Made by a program: the position numbers and the translations under genes
Shown: positions 30,419 through 41,650 of the stretch, piece after piece
Position numbering within the stretch: position 1 is the stretch's first letter
How the letters are laid out: every line of letters starts with the position of its first letter
Notes under the pieces: generated by a model
What the model was told of the DNA's origin: nothing
Database searches by the model: none
What the model saw: the letters and a program-made list of their open reading frames with translations, nothing else
NCBI GenBank assembly: GCA_027382625.1
Contig: JAJKFJ010021349.1
Span: 1 to 64,000, forward strand
Source: Tetmemena sp. SeJ-2015
Lineage: Eukaryota; Ciliophora; Spirotrichea; Sporadotrichida; Oxytrichidae
Direction of reading: 5' to 3'
Length of the DNA: 64,000 nucleotides

Positions 30419-33180
30419 TCAAAGTGAAGAGATCTGGATTCCCATGCCCTCGATGAGATCCTTAGCATCAGAATCTCCAATTGATAAGTTCTTGAGAGTT
30501 GTCTTGATCCTAAGTTTGTTCTAGTCGTCACTCTCCTTTGATAAAGCCTCAACCAAGGCGCTGATTATCTGAAGTCTGCCCTCTGAATCGTTCTTGTCCA
30601 AAAAGAAGATAGAGTAGTTGAGCATCACAGTGATGGCTGCGTTTCTTATATTCTTGTTATCGCTGAAAGTGAACTGACTGATGTTGTCGAGGACGAATTA
30701 TCTCTTCTGAAGCATCAAGTATACGGAAGCATAATAAAAGGAGGAATTAATAAGGCAGAATTGAAGAAGAGGTTAGCGATGCAGCGAAGAGCTGTAAGCT
30801 GAGTAGGCTGAGTCGATCTATCGTCTTTCAAGAAAGAAATGAGGGTGCTTAGGTACTCAATTCCAATTTCAAAGAGCTTATAGTTTTCGGAGGACTGAGG
30901 ATGCATAAGGAACATTCTATAAATGTCAAGCTTGGGAAACCTTTGTCAGCTGAAAAAAATATTTCGTACTTCAAGAGTTTCTTGACTAGCTCATAACCTT
31001 GCTTCGAGACCTTTGATGAATGGTAGAATGGCTTGTTTTTAATGAGCTCAAATAAACTCTCAAGAATGGTAAGATCTTGCTCAGAGAGTACTTGAGTCTC
31101 GGCATTAAATTCAAGAAGCTTCTTTTTAGGAGCTTCGAGATTGATTTGGTCAAAGAAGAGCAGGGTTTTCATACCTTCAATCTTAGCTTCAACTACCTTG
31201 GAAGTTTAGCCGAAGGAGGCGGCTCCAGCTTTAACTCCAGTCCTCTTTTGCTCATTTTCGCTAGTCACAAAACTATTTGAGTTATCCTTGATGAACTTTG
31301 AGATCTGTTCGCAATAAGCAATCAATGATTGTAATAATTTTCAAAGAAGTCCTTCTCTGAGGATAAATTTATCAGCAGCCACCAGTGGATTTGAACCATT
31401 ATCAAAGGGAAGTTTCCTCATAACACCATCTCCTAGATCTACATCGAAAATGTGATCATACTCTCCAGCCTCGAAAAGTCTATCTCCTTCGTAATGCTTT
31501 GCAGATTGACCACCTGGAGCATTTATAACATCTCCAATCTTCTCCCAGTTGCCATTTTTATAGCAGAATGCCTCTGCTGTTGTTCCATTCTTAAAGACCT
31601 TGATCTCTCCCTCTTTTCCCTTTGTAGACTTAAGAGTTGAAAGTTAGGGTAGTTTGTCCATATCGAGATTGCCTCCCATGCGAGGCTTTGCACTCATCTT
31701 CATATTCTTTCAAAGATTCTCCAGTTTCCTTCCTTGCATAGTCTCTAGTAAAGGTTCTGACCTTATAGTCTTCTCCACCGGTTATAAGATCACCGAGGTG
31801 ATTATGAGTGACCGACCAAATAGTTCTTGGATGCTCGATAGTCTAAACGCAAACATTGTCTCTCCAGATTTTGACAGTCTTATCATCACTGCAGAACTAA
31901 CTCTCCAGTGGGTAAGCGGTTAACAGAGAATACGAACCATTGTGACCTTTCAATTCTGAAAGCTGAGTTCCATCAATTGACCAGAGTTTTACAGTCTCAT
32001 CGTTGGAACAAGAAGCAAATCCTAAGCCCGGGATCTCACAGAATTATCTGATTATATAATGAAGAAATGAGGTATCTATTTCTTTCTCCATATGTCCATT
32101 ATACCAAAGTCTAATTTTCTTCCCATAAAAAATGAGAATGACCTTCAAGGGTGTTCTTGACTTTTCCTGTTTCCACATCCCATATTTTTGCGGTTCTAAA
32201 AGTTTAGAGTATATTTTTTGATAATTCCTCGGGAATGCATTAGCTTAGTGAGTTAATTGCTCATTATAAGATTTAAGTTTAAGGGAAATTTTAAGTTTGT
32301 TTATAATGACGATAGAGTAATAAGCAACTTTCATGATGGTGGTATCTTTGCTTCCATTATGATCTTCTCTAAAATAATTGATTTGAAGAAAGTTTACGAT
32401 GGCGCAATCGAGTAAATAAACCCACTGTGGTAAGCGAGATCTTTGTCTTGTTGAGTTATCAAGCATGTACAGCTTGGCTGTTGAATCAATGGACCCACTT
32501 AAGAGATAGCCACTATCTAATTCTATATGCCAATAAGTGAAATCATGAAGTGGATTCTAAGAGTACTAAGAGTGACAAATGTGTATATATAATTCATATA
32601 GAGAAGCTTGAGTCCATTTTAAAATCAAAAGATATAATTAACTTCTTCTCTCAGAATTCTCCAAATAAGGATAATATAATAATTTGGCTAAAGCTTATTC
32701 GATGACTATCAGTCACAAACTTCAGAGCCTCACTCTTTTAAATTGATGAAATGATTTCACATTTCAATAAACTCTTGGTTTCCATCAAGGAAGCGTAAGA
32801 GCTGTTGCAACATTAGACAGTGGAATTAATTTTATTTCGCTTTTACTATCTAACTCTACAGGAAGATATCACTTTGACAAAGATATTTCAAATTTCTTTT
32901 AGTGTGAACTAAGATGGATTCTTCACTGGAAGCAAGCATAAATTATTGAGATAATGAAGGTTGACTTAATGGGTAACCCTGTTAATGTGTATTCTGGCCA
33001 CGAAGGAGCAGTTAATGATAATTAAATTTCATCTGTTTGTATGAGGAATTAGTGAGCGGGTCTTGGGATGGGTAATTTGGTTAATTCTAAAATTTTTTAC
33101 ATCAATTTATATTTAAATGACCGCTTTAGTCATTCTCATGCGGTGGCAGTTCTCTCTCTACCAAACGGTATCATAATATA
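30419..33180. CDS. PLAA: Scrambled gene for PLAA/Doa1 (Ufd3)-like ubiquitin-binding WD40 protein
   Basis: PLAA/Doa1 binds ubiquitin and the AAA-ATPase Cdc48/p97 and sorts ubiquitinated cargo. Minus strand, from 32.5 kb down: WD40 blades (for example LLSGSIDSTAKLYMLD, TAKIWDVETGK, CSNDETVKLW, SDDKTVKIW), a PFU ubiquitin-binding domain (about 31660-31380, with EYDHIFDVD and NPLVAADKF), and an armadillo-like PUL domain to the stop at 30419-30421. Plus strand, 32.76-33.18 kb: the first blades (FHQGSVRAVATLDSG, DGFFTGSK, YSGHEGAVND, ELVSGSWDG, HSHAVAVLSLPNG). Pointers join the strands: TGGAAGCAA (32927-32935 + and 32348-32356 -), ATGAA (32330-32334 - and 32954-32958 +), GTCATTCTCAT (32132-32142 - and 33129-33139 +). 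Other joins are not solved. Confidence 0.85.
32330..32356 (-). CDS. PLAA: 27-bp inverted MDS of the PLAA-like gene
   Basis: Bounded by pointers TGGAAGCAA and ATGAA. It supplies the blade core between TGSK (plus strand, ending 32935) and the plus-strand piece from 32954, giving GSKDTTIMKVDLMGNPVNVY in frame. Confidence 0.75.
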
Positions 33181-33186
33181 GTAGAA

Positions 33187-33510
33187 AATTAAATTAAAAT
33201 CGGTGATTAGTAAAAATAATAAATGGTGAGTTCCAACTTCGTGGCAGTTGAAATCGTTAGAACACCCCTTGATCTGTTGAAATATGATGCTCGCAAATTC
33301 CATAACTCGTCTAATTTATAAAATATTTGTCGGAAAACTCTGTACTGAGGCTCCACCAAAAAGTTGCAAGGACATAAAGTTCTTAGAATTTTATACTTAA
33401 TCGAATGGTGTAAAATTTATTTAAATTGGAACACTTTACCTGCAGCCGATTTATTCCATTTTATTTTAATACTTTAATTTATTTATTTTCTATTAAATTC
33501 TCAGCTATAA
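33187..33510. repeat. Dispersed repeat family, copy A
   Basis: About 320 bp sharing long blocks with 59066-59473: TCGGTGATTAG.., AATAATAAATGG, CAGTTGAAATC, CCTGATCTG, a block with AAAAAGTTGCAAGGA, TTCTTAGAATTT, GAATCGAATGG, and the end ATTAAATTCTCAGCTATAA. Same orientation. No coding capacity. It begins right after the last PLAA-like MDS and marks the change to the AT-rich half of the window. Likely a non-autonomous germline-limited element; no terminal repeats were identified. Confidence 0.75.
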
Positions 33511-34624
33511 CGGGTAGTCAGGATAAGAAAATTAGATTCTCTTTTAGAATTAGATGCACATGAGGATATAATCATAGAAGAACTTCATAAGGCCTACTGC
33601 GAACCAAAATATATTGAAGATGTTTTAATGAATTGAAGTTCCCAGCTGACAAATTTCAACTTTCATAATGCACAAATATTTAGATGCAATATTTGTTAAT
33701 TATAAATTATATATGGTTACATAGAAATAATTACTTTTAAATTTAATTTTAAGTTATAAATTGAGCACCTAAAAACTTTTTGCAATTAAATAAGGTCAAA
33801 AGTAATTAATCTTTAAATGTAACTATTTAGTTCGATATTTTTTCAAATTAACATTATGGCTCCTTATATAATCTGATTTAAAAAAATATATATTAACCAA
33901 ATTAAAATTTCTATAAAATTACAAAAATATTCAATTTTAAATTTAAAGGGGGGAATAATATATTTAGAAAAAATTAAATATTAAAAGTGAAAAAGATATT
34001 TGTTGAGTTTTAGAAATTAATTACCAATGCATTTGTGCATTAATTTACAGCTTAGTATCAATAAATTAAATGCGAACACGCATATTAATTCAAGGCAGTT
34101 TTTTTATCTACTCCTCTATCATCTTCCTTCAAGTAAGAATAACATAAGTTCAATTGCTAAGACGAATTTTTACTACTGGACCTTCTTAATTTACAATTCT
34201 AGGTCTTTTTAAACCAGATCAAGGCTTTTGAACAGGATAATACTTGAAATATATATAAATATTATTATTTTTGCAGCATTGGAGACATTATTCTTAAAAT
34301 ATATTTAATTTTCTCTCATGCACTCTAATAAGAGTAAGGATAATTAAAATATTTTAGCTAGAGAGAATAATATTTTTATAGCATTACATTTTTAGATTTC
34401 CTTAATTTAATTTCAAAGCTGGGCTTCGTAGAGCTTGCCTTTAAACTTTTGACCATTTTTGCATTATGAGCTGCAGCTTATAAAGTTAAAAGAAACAAGG
34501 AAATAAAATAAGTGCTGAATTTTTATATTAGCATTAAACAACTATAATAAATATGAATGAATCTATATAGAAGTTTATTCAAGTAAAGACATTAGTAAGT
34601 AAAAGTAGAGAATATTAAACAATA
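33511..34624. other. AT-rich germline-limited stretch
   Basis: About 1.1 kb of very AT-rich sequence with no recognisable coding island. A short fragment at 33520-33640 is slightly GC-richer and could be a small MDS, but it has no match I can name. Confidence 0.4.
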
Positions 34625-35215
34625 TATAGGTTGAATATGATTAGTCTTTCGGAGGGTTGTGAAAAGTTGATCTCTAGGATGGAGAAGAAAGTGAGGTTTG
34701 ACTTTTAATATATTACGCAATTAGAGATATAGCTGTTTTTTTTTAAATGGCGGAACGTGCCAACCTTATTTAGAGTATCTCAGCAATGTATCTGTAGTAG
34801 TAACCAGCCATCTTGACGAAGCAAGTCTGATGTTTGTTCTTGAGGCTCCTTAAATATTTTTGGATCTTGCTCCATCAACTTATTCTTGTCATCAGCCTTC
34901 ATCTTGACTTTTTCTGTTTCCTTGTTTAGAGAGGATTCACTTCTGAGTTGTAGGTTTGGCATGTTGTTTGCTCTGATAAAGTTCCTAATTCCATCGCTAA
35001 AAAATGTGTTTCTTCTCCCTCAGACTATAGCTTTTGCTTTTTGTAGTACATGCCATCGAATCTTTCAGCCTGTTCGGAAACTGTCACCATGAAGTTGTTC
35101 TCTTTCATCTTAGATTGTGATTCAAAAATTAAATTTATTTAAATAAGTCACGCTCCATTTTCTTACCCACCCTAGAGATCAACTTTTCACAATCACTAAT
35201 CATATTCAACCTATA
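34625..35215. mobile_element. 590-bp inverted-repeat element
   Basis: TATAGGTTGAATATGATTAG (from 34625) followed by TTGTGAAAAGTTGATCTC recurs as its reverse complement at 35158-35215, giving imperfect terminal inverted repeats of about 55-60 bp. The left repeat has a short insertion near 34646. The outward arms read as a short open frame (M-I-S...C-E-K-L-I-S-R) on both sides, so the arms could also be an inverted duplication of an exon. The centre holds the 14-3-3-like fragment. Confidence 0.65.
34780..35108 (-). pseudogene. Decayed 14-3-3-like fragment
   Basis: From ATG at 35108 the minus strand encodes KENN..EQAERFDGM, which follows the N-terminal 14-3-3 pattern (E-N-V..EQAERYD-M). Downstream, after a frame break near 35005, comes SSLNKETEKVKMK, resembling the 14-3-3 segment SS.EQKE....VK. 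The two halves lie in different frames, the segments between are missing, and the stop is at 34780-34782. It may be a processed or fragmented copy inside the inverted-repeat element, or unsolved MDSs. Confidence 0.45.
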
Positions 35216-35414
35216 ATACAAAATTTATTAGTCATGAACTTTAAATTTTGCATACAATATCGAAACACATTTGTAACTTTTTGATTTTGAACCCAATCCT
35301 TTAGCTAAAAAAGCAAAGATGATAATCGAAACGACACTCAGTTTGATAAAGAAAAAATTTATGGCTTAGAGTCACATAGAAGTAAAATCCTCAGTCTACT
35401 ATTTTAAACTTTTT

Positions 35415-35660
35415 GAATGTAGGAAACTTATAAGCAACTTCTACTTGCCCAGATGGCACTTACTTCTTCCCTGTGATTATTGGAGGTACAGATACTGATT
35501 GCGCTTAAGACGTCTAACTCTAATGGGTGGATGTCACTACAGATGGCAGAACCTTGATTTCTGGATATGTGGACAGTTCCTTTGATGCTACATCATGCCC
35601 AACTTACACAAACTCATAAGCAGGGGTTTACAATTTCATCTCTATCGTAAACAACTAAGG
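35415..35660 (+). CDS. MDS-like island 1 of secreted repeat protein
   Basis: About 80 codons, open in code 6, GC-richer than the flanks. The translation has CPDGTYFFPVIIGGTDTDC and DVTTDGRTLISGYVDSSFD: Gly/Asp/Thr-rich beta-strand units of about 40 residues with paired cysteines, like the extracellular beta-propeller repeats of large ciliate surface proteins. It ends in AT-rich DNA on both sides without start or stop, as an MDS would. Confidence 0.6.
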
Positions 35661-36159
35661 TATAATTTAATTTGTATTTAATTGAAATATTTATTATTTT
35701 TTACTTATGCACAATAAATAATTTGGAATAGTAGAAATTATAGTTGTAAAATTAGTATAAGCTCTATAAGTATTTTGGCATCAGCAAAGCTAAATATTTT
35801 CGTTTGTTTCAATAAAATTTAGATCTGGAACACAAAGGCTAAATTTGAGGTGATAGATACAAAAATTATATAGCTAGCAAAAATTAAAACTTTATATGGT
35901 TAAATAAAAAGAAAAATTTCAGACTGTAGTAGAAGTAAATTATTTGTGTCCTTGTATGAATCACATCCATCTAAAAATATTCTATTTAATTAATCAGATT
36001 TCGTAATCTTGTTAAAGTCTTTTCTACATGATGATAATAATAATAATATTACTAAGGTTAGTATTTTCCTTCAGAAATAAATAGGAATGCCATTACATTT
36101 GTGATCGAACTTTCTATAGGTAATATCAATTGGATGAATAAATAAAAATCTATTGATTA

Positions 36160-36385
36160 AAATGATGAGCATCGCGCCTACGATATCTATACAATCAATC
36201 GCAGTCACCTCCTAATTTTCTTATACAGCTGCTTACAGTGATTCAAGCACTAATATCCTCAGAATCGCCTAGTTTTAGATTTCCATTATTCTTTTTTGAC
36301 TTCTGACGGTACTCAAACCAAAGAACTGAGTTTGGATTCTCTGCTTTTAAACTCAGGCAATTCAATGTCTAAGAATAGTAATTAG
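36160..36385 (+). CDS. MDS-like island 2
   Basis: Two adjacent blocks: TISIQSIAVTSQFSYTAAYS (about 36160-36265) and SDGTQTKELSLDSLLLNSG (about 36300-36380), separated by a frame break with TGA. Ser/Thr-rich beta-type sequence. Confidence 0.45.
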
Positions 36386-36879
36386 AGCGGATAATGTCAC
36401 TTCAGAGCTTTATGTATCAACTAAGATTATACCTCAAATATATTGAAAAATTCAAATCAAATTATTCGAATGAGGTTATTTTTGGAAATTTTTAATCAGT
36501 ATGCCTAAATTTTAGCAATAAGAAATAATTGCAAATTAATTTATTCATCAGAATAGAATAATGAAAGATAATAATAAAGCTCTTTAATGAACTAAAAAGA
36601 TAATTCAATCTATTGATTTATATAATATTTTAGGAATAATACTGGAGCTTTGTTTATATTATATAAGCTTTCGGTTATTCTGGGCTTAAAATATTAATTT
36701 TGGGCCGGAGCTAATATTCTTTAAGTTGAGTTCTAGCTTTTCAATTTTGTGGTTCTAACGAGTCCACGGAATTTCATCAAATCCAGTCTACGATATTCTC
36801 GACTGCATTTTTTAAAAAATCCATAAATTTTAATTCATTGTTGGGGTGGGAAATTTCTGGTAGTTGGTAAATTTTTATG

Positions 36880-37640
36880 CAGATGCCAGTACGAGGAAAT
36901 ACGCGATCTAGAAAATTTCTAAAGCAGATGGTACAATCACTAGCGAGCTAGTTTTCCCAAATAATTAGCCAACTCAGCCAAAAGGGCAAATTAGACTCAA
37001 CTCAAATGAAAGCAGTTGGTATACCGCATATAAACAATATATAATTTAAATCTATTGTGAGCAATGTCCTATGGCTCAAGCTCCAAGTAATCTGTTCAAA
37101 CCGGATCAACTCAAAATTAATTTAGCCATTCTCATTTTATTATTTTTGAGTCAACCTCGACCAATCGAATTAAAATAAAATGCTTTAATTTAAATATTAT
37201 GATCAAATATTGAATAAAATCTTATAGAACTTTTGGTCGAGTGACAGCTTCGCCTATGTAAGTATGCAAGTTTAATCAGGGACTGGAAACTGGCTCATTC
37301 TCTGTCGATTTAATGGTAAGATCTTTATTATAAAATGGCTGCCTTTAGACAAAATATTAATGATGGAGGTTGATTACTTCACTGGTGCTGCAAATAAAAA
37401 ACTTTACCTAGACCATGGAGGGCAAGCTTATTCTACTCTCTCGTAAGTTTAAGACTTTCTCTGAGTATGTTTTGTTTAGAATAAGATCTGGTTACTCAAA
37501 TGGAGTGGTAATTATGGCTGGATGCATTTCTTCCTATTTGAGTAGTACTCCTAAAAGTAGAATATTTTTTAATCGTTCTATTCAAAACTATGGATACTCT
37601 CTTAATTGGCGATTCAAGTATCATGAATACCACAATCGCA
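36880..37640 (+). CDS. MDS-like islands 3-5
   Basis: 36880-37060 gives DASTRKYAIQKISKADGTIT, a beta-propeller (SBBP-like) unit of the form ..A.I.KI...DG. 37215-37320 gives SFAYVSMQVQSGTGNWLILC. 37360-37640 gives EVDYFTGAANKKLYLDHGG followed by blocks open in more than one frame. AT-rich spacers separate them. Confidence 0.5.
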
Positions 37641-38284
37641 CCAGTTGCTGATTAATACAAAATTATTAATAGGATTCAGTCTAAAAATAAATATATATAT
37701 ATTTTTAAATAGAAAAATATGTCTTATTGTATGAATTTTTCATCTTATTTTATTAGAGATTAATTTTGTATTTACCCTATATGAGTTGCAGAGAATCATA
37801 TTTTTTAGCATAAATAATGATTAAATTCTAAAAGTTCTCCTATTAATTATAATTCGAGAAGACCTTAAAGACGATTGAAATAATGTATCTTACGTCTATT
37901 AGCATTTGTAATTTTATAAAATTTTGATCGGATTTCTGCGTTTAAGAAAGCTAAAACCATCTCTTAAGATAGGCATTTTGATGCAGAAATTTCTTGCTTG
38001 TGTCAAAACAATTTGAAATTCCCATAATTTATATTTATTTCTAGACAATCATACTTCTTGGTAATAGCGATAAGATAGAAGGAAAAAATGATGGAAAATT
38101 TTAATTGAAAATAATTTCAGCTCACTCTATTTTGTGAGAATTCAATTTTATCATTTGCCAAAATTATAAAATTGATATATATCTTGAATGAGATATGGTC
38201 TATACCCTAATTTGTAAATTGCTATTTATCTAACTCTTTATATTCTGACTGAGACTTTTTATTTAATTTTTTGATTACCTTGCC

Positions 38285-38425
38285 TAATCTGTTGGCGGGT
38301 TAACTCCATCAGCTACTCCTTTATACACTCCTATTTCTGAAACTTCTGCCTCAACCTATATTAACTCACCTTCGACAATGTCATTCACCTTAACCTCTTC
38401 CCTCCCTTACACTCTTAGAGGTATA
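38285..38425 (+). CDS. MDS-like island 6, Ser/Thr/Pro-rich
   Basis: One open block with LTPSATPLYTPISETSASTY and SPSTMSFTLTSSLPYTL. The Pro/Thr/Ser pattern with a terminal beta strand resembles the juxtamembrane or Ig/cadherin-like part of ciliate surface repeat proteins. Confidence 0.5.
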
Positions 38426-38949
38426 GGATGAATATGAAAAGATGATAGTCAATATATTTTCAGATATAAAAAATTGCACAAGTGTAGAATTTATCAGACA
38501 AGATATATAGAATAAGGTGATAGACTGCGCAGTATTGAATTTGAAGTTTACTGCCAAATTTGCATTCTTAGGTCATTCTGCAAAGTGATCTTTTATTTCA
38601 GTGCACATCCCTATTAGTATGGTTTGCCTGTATCGTTAATTAATATATGTAAAAGTTAATAAGGTGCTCTTCTTAAATCTTACCTTGTTAAATGAACTTC
38701 ATTCTAAGGATTTCTCATCGATTTTCTTATTCTTGAACCTTAGGATGAATTATGCAACTTGTCTTCTGTCTCCACGTCATGTTCAACTTAGCTGCTTGCC
38801 CATTTTTATATAAATTTGATTTAAAATGAATCATGCAAAACTAATTCAGGTAAGCTTTTACTAATCACATTTTTTTTATTTCTGAATTGGCTATCTTCTT
38901 TTCATATTTATCCTATAATAAAATCCTCTTAACTCTTAATTATCTGTAG

Positions 38950-39150
38950 ATACATTTAGTAGCTAGTATGCCGAACTCCCTCTATAAGTGAATCCTGAAG
39001 TGGTGCCTCACAACTTTGGACAAACAGATTTAAGAAATAGAAGCGTTTCAGTTAGTGATTGCACTGGCAAAACATATGCTATAACTGCAGTTTAATATGG
39101 AAATGGATTGGCCTAGACTAAGATAAACTTAGATTCTTATTCCAGCACAA
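38950..39150 (+). CDS. MDS-like island 7
   Basis: Open block with ELPLQVNPEVVPHNFGQTDL and SVSDCTGKTYAITAVQYGNG; beta-rich extracellular type. Followed by AT-rich sequence from about 39150. Confidence 0.55.
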
Positions 39151-40449
39151 TTTATTTTTAAGTAAATTCAGCATTTAAATTAAATTTTAAATCTTTATTA
39201 ATTCTAATCAGAACAATTATTCAGAAGATATCCCATAAAATTGATATCTTATTCTTATCAAATTATTCTAAAAATCCCTTTAAGTTCTTTTTTTTTTAAA
39301 TTTTTATATCAACTTGAAACTAAAAGTTATTAAACATGTAATTGAATTTCTTAAACACCTAGTAAATCTTAATGCTCTTGAAATATATCAATGAGAATAT
39401 CTTATATTTTATAATTGATTTAAAGTGAACTCTAAATAAATAAAACAATTTACACTTCATTCACAGCAACTGATGACAAACAGCTTTACACTTTAGATAA
39501 TTCATTTTCTATGCTAGTTAATACTCCAACAGGGCCCAAAAATGTCAATTTTCTAATAAGAGGCACTCAAATAAATTATAAATAGTTTATATTGTTGTAG
39601 TTTCTTAATTTAGCCTATTTGAATTTTAATGAATACAAAAGCACTTTAAATTATATAATTTCTTAAAATTAGAGAGCAAATTATCAAGTTTTTTTTTAAC
39701 AAATACATAATCATTCTTTTAGGTTATTTTATCATCAAAATTTATCTTAATCAAATTCTTTTGCCTTAATTTATATAAGAGCATTTCAAAAATGACTAGC
39801 AATATTTTAAATTATAAAAAATACGAAAATTTAAAATGATGACTCCAGTGTCTATTGCTAAAATATACTCAAAAGAGAATTTTAAATCTTATATAAATAT
39901 TTAATTAAAAATTTATAAATATAAAATGAATTGCCTCTTTCCATCTATTTAGGGCTTATATTGATTCCTTTTTTATATTTTAGGAACCACATTGAATAAT
40001 ACTCTTTTGGAGCTGCAATAAATTGGATACTAATCCTCATCTTCTTGAAATAATTTGATATAAAATTCTCTCTTTGGCAATACTAAGGCTTTGATTAATT
40101 TGTTAACTTATAACCTTTTAATTTCTCTTATACATTAATATCTAATATATTTTAAATAAAAGAGCACAAATTTCCCCTTTACTAAATTTTCATTGATAGT
40201 TTGAATGAAGTCATTTTATTTTCATTTCTTTTGCAAAATTTTTTTTATCTAACATCAAACTACTAGTAAATCAGGTGTAATTCTTTAAATATATACAAAT
40301 GAATTAATTTTTTCAAATTATTTATTTTTTTGATTTATTTTTCTATATAATAATTTTTACAATAGTTATTTGAGGGACCCTACTAATCCTAATCACAATA
40401 AACTTAATATTTGTAATATATTTAAATTATAATATGACTATTTTATTTT
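39151..40449. other. AT-rich IES-like stretch
   Basis: About 1.3 kb, very AT-rich. One short block near 39470-39560 (with TPTGPKNVNFLI-like reading) could be a small MDS; nothing else is recognised. Confidence 0.4.
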
Positions 40450-41650
40450 ATTACCAGTTGCCAGGAAAGTATTTATCCATAGAGTATTGGATTTGATTTC
40501 GATGTTGACTTGAAATATATGGATCTAGATGATTATATAATAAAGCATAATCTTTGCATTTTAATATGGGATGAATATGAATGATTGATAGTTGGAAATA
40601 GTTCTAGATAAACAAAAGAAATTGATTTAAAAAGTATCAGATAATAACTTAATTCATTAAATTAAAAATAAGTTATAGAAAAAAATGGGTTTTGAAAGAG
40701 GTCAGCTGTCTCATCAACTGTGTGAGAAGACAATATTAGCAGTATAAAGTTTCACTTCTAAAGTTGAAACAATTGAATGATCCCTAATACACTATTTGTG
40801 ATGGTAAGACAATATATTAGTAACTATATTTCAGTTCCATAGACTAGAGTTAGAATTGTATCTGAAACGCGAACTACTAAAGTGAAATGCAACTCTTCTT
40901 TTGCACAATAAAATATGAATAAACTTGGCAAGTAACTCTAATTATATAATAAATGCTTGATATCCCTACTACTACAGAGTAAATCTTAGTCAGTATACTT
41001 CTTCTTCAGCAAAATTTGTATTTCAAAATGTATTTATACCAATAACGCATACATATTCATCCCATAATATACCAAATGATTTTTCCTTTTTGAATATGGA
41101 TTCTAGAGATTATACATTATAAGTTTTTTTTTTTAAAATCCTAACGCAAAAAGTATTTATAATTTTTCTAAACTCAAATTGAATTAAGTAGAATGCAAAT
41201 CTACTTATTATTTATGCGATCATTCGAAACTTTAATGACTGTTTTCTAAACCTAAATGTCTAAAACTATAAATTTGCTAAAGGGGCTAATTAATACCGAA
41301 TTCCTTAAGATCCTGTAGAGTTGTATCAAATGCAAATGATAACCTAAAAATCTCTAAGATAAAAAATAAATAATAGAAAATTTTTTAAAATAACGATAAA
41401 ATCAAAGCAGATAATTTAATAAGCAAATCTAAAATACTCAACTAAAAATAATTTGTTTATTTAATTTATTCAGATTATTGAAATTTCCATTCATATTAAT
41501 AATTAAGACATATCAATAATTATGGGAACATTTTAACAGCAGGATAGGCCAAAAATATTCCTTATGGAATGGGAAGTAGTCTCGATATTTTATTTTATGA
41601 GAGGCTACCTTGCTCTCAAAGACTAACGTGGAGTCTTGTATATTTAAAAT
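40450..41650 (+). CDS. Cluster of small MDS-like islands
   Basis: Open plus-strand blocks at about 40450-40580 (CQESIYPQSIGFDFDVDLKY), 40690-40810 (VSCLINCVRRQYQQYKVSLL), 40835-40925 (RVRIVSETRTTKVKCNSSFA), 40960-41130 (ITHTYSSHNIPNDFSFLNMD) and 41520-41650 (NILTAGQAKNIPYGMGSSLD). AT-rich spacers with TGA codons separate them. Together they read as consecutive pieces of a beta-rich extracellular protein. Confidence 0.5.
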
